This document shows positions 24,181-37,243 of a stretch of DNA of 64,000 nt, one piece after another. The stretch spans positions 62,001 through 126,000 of the forward strand of contig JABWDB010000017.1 of assembly GCA_019614645.1 (NCBI GenBank). Reading direction: 5' to 3'. Positions within the stretch are counted from its first letter, which is position 1. Every line of letters begins with the position of its first letter. This stretch comes from Stratiolaelaps scimitus. Taxonomy: Eukaryota > Arthropoda > Arachnida > Mesostigmata > Laelapidae. The notes below the pieces were generated by a model. The model searched no databases, was not told the origin of the DNA, and was given only the letters and a program-made list of their open reading frames with translations. Made by a program: the position numbers and the translations under genes.

Positions 24181-25183
24181 TATTTATATGATTATCTTAT
24201 TAGCCGTGCGAAAATATGATTTCTACCTGTATTTGAGGCCAGTTCTTTGAGTCGTACATCATATGAAGCCAACAGCGAACATCCTCAAAAACAGAGAGCG
24301 TTTTGATTAGCCTTGAAGCCGCGTATTTCATATCATCTGACGGCTATACCATTGCGATAATCTGCGTTATTCTGTAATACCTACTTGAGACAAACTGCAC
24401 GCCAGCGCATGCCAGACTCTCAAGATAAAATAGTATGGGTTAGAAAGGCGCAAGCGCACTTCGGTTCAACTGAACGAACGGCCTATGCCGTCGTAAGATT
24501 GCCAGCGCTAGCGAAATGAATGTTTTATGATTACTTTGTGGCGATTGTAGTCTTGAACAAGCTCCGTAGTCCTCAGGGGAATACTCGTGAAGCTATGGAA
24601 ACCTCCTTCCACATATACAATATGTTATAAGTCAGAACAATCTTACGGGGCTCGATGTGTCACTTGGAGGCCCGACTACACCGGAATAACGATGGCGTCT
24701 CCCCAGGACTGCATGTGTTATATTTTTGCTTTGTATCACCATTTTCAAGCCGGACGTCGCTGCACTCATAAGGTCGCAGTCTGACTTCATTCAGTAGCGA
24801 TACCGTAGCGATTTGATGAAATGTGCTTCAGGGTGATGATCAGCGGCTTTAACGGGCCTTGCTTTTACTCGGATTTTCCCACAAACACATTAATCTTTTA
24901 CCAATTTGTTTTGCTATTTATTAAATTCAAATCGATGAAAATGTTTCAACGAACCTATCGTCTAATATTCGGCACATCGAAATGCTCATATCTCAAAATA
25001 AATATATTTAGCTAAATCTGCCCTGCTCAACGAACTCTGGTAGATGGCCACCATACAGGTGAGAGTTACGGTCTTCGTTTACCTCAGATATCTGACGGTT
25101 TTAAATATGACACGTCGGTTTTGTTAGTCTTACATTACCTACTATACATTCCTATTTGTTTGGATCGAAAAGCAACGTAGCAT

Positions 25184-25270
25184 CGGCCTCAGCTCCGGTC
25201 CCAGCTAATCGCCCCCCCCCAATAATCCCTAGAAATAATTCCTAATTATTCTATGTTTGAATAAATATAT
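25184..25270 (+). mobile_element. 87-bp retrotransposon 3'-end insertion (tail family, copy 3)
   Basis: Contains a C-rich proline-coding end, a TAG stop, the motif aaataattcctaattatt and the terminus TATGTTTGAATAAA, as in the copies at 6.1 and 7.6 kb. It is bounded by a 9-bp near-perfect duplication (acgtagcat at 25,175-25,183 and acatagcat at 25,271-25,279, one mismatch). An unusually long C run at about 25,211-25,219 lies in the coding end. Confidence 0.65.
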
Positions 25271-27634
25271 ACATAGCATTACATAGGTTTGCATTCACAT
25301 ATTTACGTCATTTCAGTCTCTCACTTTAGCTGGTATAACGGTGAACCCTAGTGAAAGTTCTATCTGCTTGTTTCAAGTCACGCCTGTGACGAGCATGCAC
25401 TTCCCGTGGACATTCATGAAAATTGCCGCAATCTTTCGTGAAATTCTATACCGCACGTCAATTGCTCCATTATAGACGCAAAGTTATCTAGTTAAACGAT
25501 ACCCATTCGATGTTGTGTTGCGAATCCCCCAACTGTTTGGATGTTTGGTCAACTTGAGAACTGCATTTGAATTTGAATACGTATCGTGGTTTTTGCATTT
25601 GGCCTTTAGCGATGGATTTGTTAGACGCCTACGTCGTGCTCGCCATACAAATGCAACTCCGGCTGCTGTGACTCGGCTACTTTACATATGCGAGGCTATA
25701 ATGGAGGGTGGTTGAGGGAGAGAAAACCTGACAGCCAGTATCAATAGTGAGTACCTGCCCTTCGAACAGCCACTGACGGAAGTCATCCGTAGACAAATCT
25801 ATCTGGTCACGTGGCGTCCCTCTGCCCCGAACTCTTCCAGTCGCTGGTGAAATATCCGGTGTTTGTGGAAGGCGGGGATTTCGATTCCGGCGCGTCGTTC
25901 AAATGGGCCGCGATGCCAGTTCTTGGAATAACATCAGAGAAGAGACCATAGACTTGGCACGTATCTGTCCTAGTTGGTGAGTCAATAACTCGATTCAATT
26001 GAAGTTTCGTCACGCACCGGCCTCACTGCAGGTTTCGCACACATGATGAGCCTCGGTGCGTATCACTTAGAAACGTGTTGGTGATTGTTTCTTTTTTTTT
26101 AGAATTACACCAACAACTAAAACTTTGTGTATAATGCCAGTTTGCTCGTAGGTTGATCAGATTGTCATACGAAAAGTGACGACCACGACTATTTCTAGTC
26201 TACTCGTTCATGCATTGTGCGAGTAGAAACGTTGAAATATACCAGATCTGAATCTCTCTCTCTCTCAAGTTTAGGTGTGATATACGATGTAATTCAATAC
26301 AGTACAAATATGCCTGATACACAATTATTCCTTATGGCTATTCGGTATATATAATGCGTATTATATATTGACGTATTTCTTTTGCCAAACTAGGTCACGT
26401 GGCATACGCAAAAAGGCGTGTACTATAAATACAAATTCGGAGTGTTGATATTTCAATCAAAATATGCTGTGCTACAACTGATCTTCGTGTGTGAATGTCT
26501 GTATGTATTCTATCTGCAATTTGAATAGAGCCGTCTAGCCTTCTTCCTGATTCATGAATTGTGGCCAAATTGTATTAGCGCTGGAGAGTAGTGGACGGCG
26601 GCCGGCGGCCTGCAAGATCGTTGGTAGACTAGAAGGCCTGGGGGTGCGGCCGGGAGGCAAAGCAGCCAGCTCAGATGAGGAGGCGAGATCGAGGACGCCT
26701 CTAATGAGGTTCTCAGCTGTCGGTCACCACCACGGCTGACCTCCCTATCAGACGTGACGGCTCTCGACTTCCTTTGTTATACGACCACCGAGAGGAGAGA
26801 CTTACGCATTCAGGCTGGCTCGCTCGGGCAGTTCATTCAACAGAGGGCAGTGCTGCTTTCACCCTTGCAAGTGTCACCCCGTGCGCTGAGCATCGGCCGG
26901 CAGCGGGCGCCCGGCAGCAGCGCGCTGCGGCTTCTGCCGTGCGCGTAATACGAAGAACTGCTGTGTTTTGGGGAAAAAAATACGCCCTCTATAATTTCGT
27001 CTACGATGGCGTCGTCAGTTGGAGGTCGCCCACGCGCGGCCTCCAGCTAATGACTAGAGAGGCGAGGTAATTGGGAAGCGTTCAGCGTAGGAGGACGAGC
27101 GTCATTGTCGTCGTACGAGACGAAAACAAATACTTTCTACCATGATCTGACTGAATCACTGGCAAATCAACGCGTGCGCACACACACACACACTCTCACG
27201 TGGCAGAGGAATAACAGCAATGGCAGTCGCCAATAGTCATAACAAAGGTTTGTTCAAGTGCAACGCGTAGAGATAAGCACGTAGCCGGGGAGAATTCGAG
27301 CGGGTGGCAGAACGCCTCTGAGCGATAACGGAATCTGGCATTGAATCAATCTGAGCCAATTATCCTGCGGCACTGTCAACTTGTCTAGCTTTTCAAACTA
27401 TTGTTTTCGGAATGACGGGGCGAATACGCATTTGAATTGTCGTACGCCTCCGGCACATGGGGCACTGTATAAGTCGAAATGGCGCGATAATTATAAGTTC
27501 ATATTCCACTATTTTTGGTACTATTCTTTGAGCAGACTCTCAGCTGTTCCCCGATGTGACAGGCCTCGAATCGAAACCTTTAGGTATTACTAAGAGGATA
27601 TGCCGGGGCGACCAGGGTGGTATTCGGTTGATTC

Positions 27635-27826
27635 AGGCAGTCGAGCCCGGTGTGGCGTAGTGCATTCGTGTGCGGTTTGCAATCGAAGGAGACGGACGTA
27701 GGTGCGCGGGCTCGATCCCCACCGTTGCACATTTGCATTTAAAGGGGCTGTCCGTCTTATGAAGCAATGCCAAAAGCAGTAGTGTGGACGTTAAATGTTG
27801 GCTCGGAGTCAGCCCGGAAAATTTAT
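27635..27826 (+). mobile_element. tRNA-derived SINE, copy C
   Basis: A 192-bp full-length copy flanked by 12-bp near-perfect duplications (ttcggttgattc at 27,623-27,634 and ttcggttgactc at 27,827-27,838). The A-box tggcgtagtgc is at 27,653-27,663 and the B-box ggctcgatcccc at 27,709-27,720. Spacing between the boxes is longer than in a class I tRNA, recalling a Leu/Ser-type parent with a long variable arm; the parent tRNA is uncertain. The body ends gtcagcccggaaaa without a poly(A) tail. Confidence 0.87.
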
Positions 27827-27934
27827 TTCGGTTGACTCGAGCACAAAGCTATCTGAAAAATGGCTGCAGTGTTTACAAAACTAGGTGTGCGTACACACAT
27901 CTGTTGAAAGCTCGTGGACTGGTCCCAGCGTGAG

Positions 27935-27986
27935 TTTTTCTCCTAGAATCCATTGGTCAAACAACCAATGGATTTTAGGAGAAAAA
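27935..27986. repeat. Near-perfect inverted repeat (23-bp arms, 6-nt loop)
   Basis: Arms 27,935-27,957 and 27,964-27,986 pair at 22 of 23 positions, with one G-T pair at 27,946/27,975 that would be a G-U wobble in RNA. The loop is caaaca. It lies between SINE copy C and the mariner remnant at 28.2 kb. The short loop and T-run start would form a strong hairpin on either strand. Confidence 0.85.
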
Positions 27987-28225
27987 TTTAAGCGTTAATT
28001 GCCTTCGAAGAAGAGGGATGTTTTGATCAAATTCGGCGTTCTACAAAACACAGCACTGGCCTAATTCACTCGAATTTGATGAAGTTGCTAGGCTGTGAAG
28101 GGCCTATCCGTGGGGAGTGTACGGGAGTAGTGTGCGAAATTTAAGGCAGGAGAGGCGAGCTGCCAAAGTACACTTGCAGGTGATCGAGGCGATGCTCAAA
28201 ACAGACAAGGAGCAGTGGACATTTT

Positions 28226-28447
28226 GAAAGAGTACCTACAGTGGTCGAGGAATGGGTTCCTGCGAGCACGGAACTATCCTTCGCCAGGGTTCAGCGCATC
28301 GACAAGGACCGTCTTTGCATGAGGACGATCCTGGCCAAATGGCTGCCACGCGAATTGCTGCCGAAACAGAGTGATTTCAAGAGTGTGCAAGAACCACCAA
28401 CCAGACGTCAATGTGTAATTCTCAGGAATCGCAATAATAGTGCATAA
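28226..28447 (+). pseudogene. mariner-like transposase remnant (second HTH / linker region)
   Basis: The frame reads STELSFARVQRIDKDRL, then MRTILAKWLPRELLPKQ. This resembles the end of the mariner DNA-binding region, where a helix-turn-helix (ELGIS..SVQRII) is followed by the conserved WVPREL linker motif. Upstream sequence (28,020-28,225) may hold more of the N-terminus in broken frames, but that is unclear. The frame stops at 28,447 before any catalytic block. It differs in region and strand from the remnant at 23 kb, so the two are separate insertions. The identification rests on motif similarity by eye. Confidence 0.6.
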
Positions 28448-31400
28448 GAAATATTTCATTAATATAAATAAATATTTGTTGTATTTTAAAAAACTCTGTT
28501 AACGCGTGGGCCGAACACAACAAGGGGGGCACATGCATTGTACAAGGACACAGAAGAAAAGACACAGCATTTCATGGAGGACACAATAGTGGTTTCCTGT
28601 TTGAATGCATCGGCCGTATCGCCGTATGGCAGGTGCGTGTGTGTATGCTTATGATGGCAATTATACCCTAGACAATGAAGTCTCAGCCAAAAATTCGGGC
28701 ACCCCAACAGACTGGTCATTGTACTGGTCATTCACTATGATTCACTCATTCATGTTAACAAACGAGCACATGAATAAGCGCAAAGCATTTTCACGTTGTT
28801 GTCGACTTTCTCCTGCAGTCATTCATGTATCCAACCATTTAAGTAATTAGTGAATCATATACCATGTCAGCCTGTGTATATATACGTTCCACTGCCTTCC
28901 AGTTAAAACACATGTCTGCATGAAATGGTCAGCTGCATGACGACTCATAGTCTCATAGTTTAAAACGATGTAGTTTTAATCTCATATCGTCTGAATGTCC
29001 CTCGATTGACCATCGTTAGCAGACCGGATCGTCGGGGGTGAGTAACTTAGGGATCAAGTTCAAACGATATTATTAGTCGAACTGAGCGCGGTCAAACGAT
29101 TGCTTGGGTTCTTGTATTGGATCTTCGAACGTTTTTTTTAAAGCGAAACTGTCTCTTTTATTACTATTCAGTGGGTTTACATGTGTAAAATTACGGCTCC
29201 GTATCACATATTGCGCAACAAGAAACTCTGGCTGACTCGAACAATTGATATAATTGTTACAATTTTTTTATTATATACAACATTTCTGTATCACTACATT
29301 GTTACGTTAGCCTGTTGTCAAACGATCGACAGCTCGCTGTCGGTCGCATGATTGGCCGAATCATTCGCCGTTAAAATCGCCTACTCCTTCCGCTATCCGG
29401 CAATCGTGTTTGAATCAAACGTTTCTAACACATGACTAGTGATAGGAGGTTAAATCAGTTACCGGTACACCATCGTATTGTAAAAGCGGATTATATCAAC
29501 GGTGGAATTAGACGAATACGTTTCGTTGGTGTTCGCTATGCTTTACCGGAAGCTCCCTACCGTATGATCGCAGATTGACGTTGTGTGACCAACGTGTACT
29601 ATAAAACGTTGGGCTTTATTGTAGGCTGGATTCAACGCGCACATTCTATTTCGTGGGTCGATGTCGCGACTTGCTGCTCGTGAGGGAAGTGACAAATATG
29701 ATTGGTGAAATATTGAGCCGTTTCTAGATCATTTTTTGACACCAGTAGGTTGATCAACCGGCGATGGATTGTTTTCGCCTTAAGTATATTTTTAGCATGA
29801 GAATGACCAGTATCCAAAGAATTCGTGCTATTATGCCCTGAAGGGCAGTCAAATACATTTCAAGTGGCTCTCATTGAATTTGGTTTATGGCAAGGTGTCA
29901 TTGTGGTGTAAATAACACTGTTAACAAATATAACGGCTAGAGGAGACCTCTTCAGAGCGTTTATATCGCATTCTCAGTTTGGAGTTAAGGGACACCGTCC
30001 AAATAAGGGCCTCCCTCTCACACACTGTACACCGACTCGCCCGAGAACCGGTTCAACGAAGGACTCGTTCACCTTTGTCACCGATGAACAGCACTTCGGT
30101 TATTGTGACAATCGTCGTCGGTACTGGCTCAAAATGGGCCATTTCCTGCCTCTGGCCATACTTGCCATGAATTCAGATTAGAGAAGTCGCATCCATTTTT
30201 TTATAACCCGCATGAGTTGAGGTTTATGATTACCACCGAGACTGAACTTTTATAAGTTCACAGGGCGTTGGTCGTTTGCCGCCTCTTGTTTACCAACACG
30301 ATGATTTGGCATTTTATCTTTACGAAACTAGAGTTTCATACCAATCATTTCTAAGGTCCGAACTCAACCAATGCTTCACAAACTTCGTGCAACGATGGTT
30401 GGGGGTCAAACTTTTTGAGATATCCGAACAACGGTCTGCAGCGAAAATGGACACGCTCGTGTAGGAAAAAGTGATTTTCGGCTCGAGACGCATCTTGGAT
30501 CAAAGTGATGCCTAGTAACGTGATTGTAAATATTACTTATTGTGACAGTTCAGTGGACCTACATTGTAGTGCTCAGTCGTGGTCACGTCACCGAAAAGTA
30601 TAACCACACAATATTTACACACTGCCATATTCCTTTCAAATTAGTAAAGGTACATTTTCCTTTTCTTTGAGGTAAGTACGGGAACAATTCAAAACTCGAT
30701 GCGAGTCAAATGATTTTAATGTTCTCGCCCACCCTATTTGCAAGAAGTACAGAGCATATGCGGTACCTTACCATAACATACGTCGCTCTTTCTCTCAGCT
30801 GTTTACCTTCTGTGACAGGACTCGGCTCTGAACCTTCAAGCAATAGAACAAGGACACATCGAGGCCACCTTCGATTTTGAGTTATCTCGGAATGACATAA
30901 ATAACGATGATGGCTCTAATCTCATCATCATCATCATGTTACGCTGAGGCGACACCCAATGAGGCGAAAATCAGGACACTAGCACGTAGCTTGTAGCAAT
31001 AAACTCTTATTACCAAGAGATACGCGTTACGTAACGAGGCTATGAAGGCACAAACAATGAGCTATAATATTTCGACAGAAGACGACCGAAGAAGTTGGAA
31101 AAACGATTCATTGATTTGAGTTTACCACTATTTTTACATGCACGTTCATGCCATGCCGATATATCTTTTTGGATCTACAATCGGTTTTATCGAGTACGAA
31201 ATAGTTTTTGTTTCCTTTTCGAATTGGTACAGAATGTCCCCAATAACTAAATGGAGCCAAGCCCCACCGTTGTGGCGATCCTACATCGTATCGGATTGTG
31301 TCGCACTGCGTTGTAAATCTGCGGCCAACGTGCGGCCAAGTGTAACCGCAGCAGCGTATCCACAATCTATACCAGCGATTGAGTGAGCACAATCGCTTAG

Positions 31401-32970
31401 ATCGCTACGCTACGCCACGCGTCGGACCCGGGCGGGCCCGGGGGGGGGGCGGGGAGGTGCTATGGGGGACAAAGTTGAGGGACCAACCGTTGAATTGAAC
31501 CTCTCGCCAACCTATTCATTGTCGCCATACCCCGTCCTGGCGTCCAGTGCTCTTTTGCTCAACCTCCACTGGGCGAGAGTTAACTGAAGAAGATGAAGAT
31601 CGGAGATGGAGGAGACAACGTTGAAAGGAGGAAGGGCGGGATACCAGGCGACAATTGGAGCAGAACCCGGAGAGACATCAGAAAGGTCTAATGGAAGAAG
31701 TCGCGATAGCCGAAAGTATCTTCGCCTTAGCCTTTGCACCTGCTATTTTTGCGAGGCGCCGTGCCATAACGCCGACAACGGACGGAAACACTGATCGAAC
31801 ATGCTTATACTGTAATTACTTTTGACGAAAAGTGTTCGCTGAACGAGAGCTTTTTCCTAGTCGCAAGCCTGCTGTTTCGGTCTGTTCGGGTCCCTTTCGC
31901 GCTGACACGGTAGCTGTTAACATGAAAAGTAAGTTGGTCAGGACACACATTGCTGGACAGATTTACTATGTATCTGTAGTATGGTTTACTGTAATCAGGT
32001 ATGTGTTTCCGCGCCTTGATGTGTTCTATTTTTTCTATCAATCTACTTCTTCGATGAAATTAACAGTGAGGAGGCCGCGGCCGTCCAAGGTTTCGAAGGC
32101 AAGATGGGAAAATGGGTAAATTGCCTAGACGACTACTAATATTATTATTATTACATTATTATGTATCACCGCGGCTACATTCTGTTTATGGACCCGCCTG
32201 CTTTAATAGTCTCTATGTTTGTCCTAATTATGGTGAGTGTAGCGTTCGGGTCGAGGCGATTCTCCGGCGGTAAAACTACCCTTTATTCTTAAACGTTTTT
32301 TTTTGTTTGAACGTATTGTTCCTGCCACTTCCCTTGTTATCTATTACCATTATTACAACCCCCTCAGGAGTCACGCTGACTGTCGCTTAGTCACCGTCAT
32401 CGCCAGTAAAGGCCATTATCTCCACTAGATATTGCCTAAAGTAAACAGCTAGCTAACCAGTTAGAAAACAGCATCATTAAATATTCCACACGCACACGCG
32501 CGCACCGCATATTGTTGTAGTTACAGATAGATGGGTCATGCCCAACAGGCAGACAGAACTCTTTATAGCTTTTTAACTACCAGCCTTTTCTTTGCTGCGA
32601 CGCGTACTGTGTCGGTGCGGTGCACATTATAAAAGTATCAGAGAATAGGGGCATCGTAGAAAAAATGACTAAGCATTTCTCTTTAGTCGCTTGCTCTCTC
32701 TCTCTCTGCAATTGCCACCCCAAAGTCGCGGAGGTGGTCGCGCAATGAATATACGATGCGCAACGCTTACCCAATTGCTGACTGACACAAGCTGACACCA
32801 CACTGATCCATGCAGACAGCGTCACGCCTCGGGTCCTATCCAGCCGCAGGCCGATCTTCCACTACTCGTATGCTTGGCTCGATCCAGGCATGAGTGCGCT
32901 CAACCACTACGGAGGCGGAATTTGTCACGGCCGTTGAACGTTGAGACAGGAAAGGGTAGGCCTGCAAACC

Positions 32971-33009
32971 GTTATGTTTTCAAGCTAAAGGCGTTATGTT
33001 TTCAAGCTA
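32971..33009. repeat. Tandem duplication of a 22-bp unit
   Basis: The 17-bp sequence gttatgttttcaagcta occurs at 32,971-32,987 and 32,993-33,009 without change. Confidence 0.85.
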
Positions 33010-33825
33010 GGGGCTAGATGGATAAATGTCCTTTGAACAGCAACGACATGCGGAAGACTTTTGAGATGTACGTCTGGACAACCCCGATACAAGACTCAGT
33101 GGGATGCTATGGGTCGTGTGAGTCATAGTTAAAAGACCAAATCCTTACACACGTGCCGAGTGAGGAGTAGATTGCGTACATCGCCAATTGCATAACGTCG
33201 TCGATCAGGCTACTCGCCGATTTCAGCATGTGTCCATGCCCTTTCCGCGATCGTCATCATCTGCAACGTTCTTACAACGCGCTTGACATGTCTCGGGGCT
33301 TAAATCGGCGAGCTAGCATAATATATCGTCGCGTTAGGTAGTGGTGCAGCTTTAGACGCATTCACCCATGGCGTGTTCCAGATGGCAGCGTCTGGTACAG
33401 CTGTATATTGCGCACGTATTCCCCGCCTACAAGCCACTAGTACGGAGTCCTCGTTGTTGTTGCCATCGCCGTCGCCACTACGGCAGCGGTCGCCACCGCC
33501 TCCGCCTGTAAACAGATGCGGCTACTGCTAACAAGGAAGAATGGGGTCACACGTAGCGCAAACATTTTGTCATCTGACTGCGCAAAGGTGAAAGGGTGAG
33601 AGACGTGGGATGGGCCTTAACCCTTCACCAATGCCGATGCCCCACGAAACAGTAGACCAGGCAAAGCGGACTTGGAATGCGGACAGTTGTTCGAGTGAAC
33701 ACGCTTCGTGAGAAGCCGAAAGCGATACACAGAGCGAGTGAGAGAGAGAGGCAGAGACAATTCTAGGAGGGAACAGTGCTACGACTCAAGATTGACCTAA
33801 GCGCGTCGAAACGGCTAGCAAGGTT

Positions 33826-33846
33826 AGCTGGCTGGCTGGCTGGCTG
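33826..33846. repeat. (GGCT)5 microsatellite
   Basis: Five tandem ggct units in the interval between the receptor gene and the left-hand repeats. Confidence 0.9.
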
Positions 33847-36620
33847 AAAGTGGGCCTGAACGAATCTCTGTTTGCATGCATCCATGCACGCCGCTGTTTT
33901 GATACATAGCGGTGACTTGGATGGCTAAGAGTCATCTGGCTGTAAACGACAAGAGGCCACAGATTCGGGTCCCGCGATGTGGCATATCGAGAACATTGAG
34001 AGTTGAGAAAAAAAACTGCATTTCCGTTAATGAGCCAAGCATTTTGTACTGTATAGACACCCACACACCCTACGTACTAAGAAAGGTTGTAGTAACCTTT
34101 CTCAGGCTGGGCCCATTAGGACACGAGCATAGAGGATGAGGGGTCTACGGTGGGATCGGGGGAGGACTCAAGGTTGCCGTGAAAATCAGGGTATTTATCT
34201 AATAAGCTCTAATCTGTTTTGTTTTTGTTATTATTTATAATTGTATATAATAGAATATATATACGACGTTTGCAAGCAAAATGCGGATTCATGTTTAATG
34301 TAAATCCAATTGAGTGGGGTTAGTCCGTGGGTAACTGAATTAACACATGTGAAGGCGTAGATGATTTTTTTATTTTACTTATATAATAGATACGTAAACG
34401 GGAAGTTTACAGAAGCATTGCACTCAACGTTCTCTCAGTACAAAGCTACTGATGTTTTCTAAAAGTTGACATGTCGGCTTTTTCATGTCAGTCTTTCACC
34501 TTAAGGTATTGGGTTTAAAGGTAGAAGATCAATATTTGCGTTCTTTGTTGTTTTACGCATAATCACCTGTGAGCCAACTATATCGGAGGTTTAACCAATT
34601 TAAGCGGCGTCGAAATACGCACACCGCCAGACACCGGAATATCTTTGCCACGATGTGAATACGTTGGCGTGTTTCTTTTTCTGTATAAGTACTATATATA
34701 TATCATGATTATTTCGAGGATCATTTCGGAAAGGTTCTCTCTGCTCCTCCATACTCTAGGCCATCTCAAGTCACCTGAAACTCTCGGTCTCACCCTTGTG
34801 TCAGTTTACCGGTCGCGGTTGACTGGATCAAATCATGTTTTTCTCTCTCCATCTATGTCTATTTACGTACACCGTTCGTGGATTCAATGAAGGAAATACA
34901 CAGCAAATCGATCAAATAGGTCGTACTGAAGCCCACAGAAGCCATACACGTGCGTAGCGTAAATACCCCGTAAGCACTCTTTTGTACTTTTCTCCATCTC
35001 TGCACCGGAACGGGTGAGGTTCTATCCATTTGTTCGGCGGACTACCTGAGGTCGGGTATATGTATTTATATTTGCAGTTTCTCCCGGTCTCCCCGTTACT
35101 ATACGACCATACGAGCATCCCAAGGTGACCAAGATGCTTAATTCTCATTCGCACGTACCACAGGTCAGGCCCCTTGTGGCTTTCCTCTGATAACCTCGAC
35201 GTCTGTGCCTCGAAGTCTGTGCCTCAGCCTTGTTCCACGTTTTGTGTGCTTGCTTCTTTGCCAGCGTATGTCTGTGTATTTAGTTGAGTTCCGCGTGAGT
35301 CCTTGCCCATCGCCGCAGTAGTGATGAAACAAAGCGGAAAGTGAAAACAATCCTAGTCGTCCCCTTACCTATGCGACTTGTTTTGGTTGCGATGGCCAGG
35401 AATCAACGAAATCAACGAAGGGCATTTTTATAAATGGTGGATTCTGCACAATGCGAGAGGGATGTCGAGCGTTCGGGGAGACGTAGATTGCATCTAGTAT
35501 TTATTGTATATGCCACAAGACGCGCCCTTCTCGTTTTATTTTTGATCTTTTTTGCACAACAGGAAATGATGATAGGTTGTATTGAACAGACGGTTTCGGA
35601 GTGCCTTAGTCGACATCCGCTGTGTTCTGACAAGTGCCATTTGTCGTCACTTGCTTTCCATGGGTCGTCCACGACCCGTTGGTCGATTCCTTAGTTTAAT
35701 CAACCGAAGCATTGCCCTTCCCGGAAGCTATTTAGTGTCTAGTTGTCACCGAGAGAAGAAGAACGCTGTTCTCCCATCTATGATAGCCCCATCGTTTTGA
35801 CGAAGTTTCAGCCATTTCGTAGGTCGCGGCTTCACGGTAATAACGCCACCAAAAATGGAAAATAAAAGCATCCCATATAAGACTCGTGCTAGCACATTGT
35901 GCCTTCTGTATCCTGGTGTTTTTTTATACTAGCGTTTGTGTTTGTTTTTACGCTCGCTTTTTTTTAATAACACACCATGTACCCAGCCCAGTGTCTTATG
36001 AAATGTGTTTTTTCCCGCACTTCCGTGCTTGGTAATCTTGTTCTCCCTTGTTTCTCGTTCATGGTTGTCGTACACATGTTGTTTTACAAGAAGCGAGGCG
36101 TCTGCCTGTAGCGAGTTGTTCGACACACAACCCACTCGGAAAATGGGTTGCAAATGCCGCGTTCCTGTAGTCCTGTAACACGGTTAGCGTACCGCGTGGC
36201 TTGGCACTCCGTTCGTATGGAATCCTGAATTCCAGTGTCTGACAGTTGTAGCGAGTTGTGCGAATGGCGAGCCTGTTTACTCTATGCTCAGAGCAGCCTG
36301 AATTCCAGGGCATGCATTTTGCGGCAGATCTCAACTAGGACCTTCTAGCTCCCCAAGGCGCTGGACTTATACCTAGATCACATGCATACCTGAACAGAGC
36401 CATCGCTCTTCACACTAAGCCGTCCAAGCAGCTCGCTAATCATAAGTGGTACGAAAATGAGAGCTAAAGAATAATGAGTCAACTCATTACGATTCGGCCG
36501 GGGTACCGATTGTGCGCAGATCTACCCCGTACAATTTTTCGTTCAGCACTAAGGAGGAAAGCTATACTCGGATACTTACCAGTCGCGTACATCTTTCGAA
36601 TGTCGTTTGCTTATTGGCTG

Positions 36621-36667
36621 AAATACCCTTTTTACTTCCAGTCATACTGGATGTAAAAAGGGTATTT
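36621..36667. repeat. Near-perfect inverted repeat (21-bp arms, 5-nt loop)
   Basis: Arms 36,621-36,641 (aaatacccttttta...) and 36,647-36,667 pair at 20 of 21 positions with one T-T mismatch. The loop is tcata. The element sits in unremarkable AT-rich DNA with no recognised neighbour. Confidence 0.85.
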
Positions 36668-37216
36668 TTATATATATTTTATATTTTCCTATTCACAATT
36701 TAAGGAACTTAATCATTTCATTCTCTTGACATTCTCGTGACGCCATCGAGACAAAAATGCAATAAATCTCCGGTCGAGGTTTCGGCTAGTGAACCCTGAA
36801 GATAACTACAGAACGGTGTGGACTGATCTCTGTTCCTGGATTAAACTATCCATAGATATATATATATATAGATAGCGTTAATATGGAGCTCACCTGAAAG
36901 AGGTGGTTGGATGGTGCTTCAAGGGGAATCTGTTCTTTCGTGGCACCCGGTGTTCGAAGAAAACCGATGGCGAGAACTCTTTTAACGAACATATGATAAA
37001 GCATTTCTAGTAGAAGTTTAGAAGAGCCTGACATCTCCGTTTTCGGCCCATTTAGAACCAATCTAGGAACTATATAGATATATATTATTTTGTTAAATTA
37101 TGTAAGTTGTTAACTGTTTATTTACATCTCAAACATTTACAGATTCTCTTGGAGAATTCTCCACTGACGAAACCGTTGAATTCAGTGGTGATTGTTGAGG
37201 TCGTGCAAAGCCGTGT

Positions 37217-37243
37217 AATATATATATATATATATATATATAT
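37217..37243. repeat. (TA)n microsatellite
   Basis: About 13 TA units at the left edge of the receptor's GC-rich flank. Confidence 0.9.

Larger units (their letters stand above)
23863..27634. other. Intergenic DNA with a GC-rich patch at 26.5-27.1 kb
   Basis: Besides the hairpin at 24.1 kb and tail-family copy 3 at 25.2 kb, there is a GC-rich patch at about 26,550-27,090 with overlapping frames lacking motifs, followed by a short CA run near 27,178. No gene seen. Confidence 0.5.
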
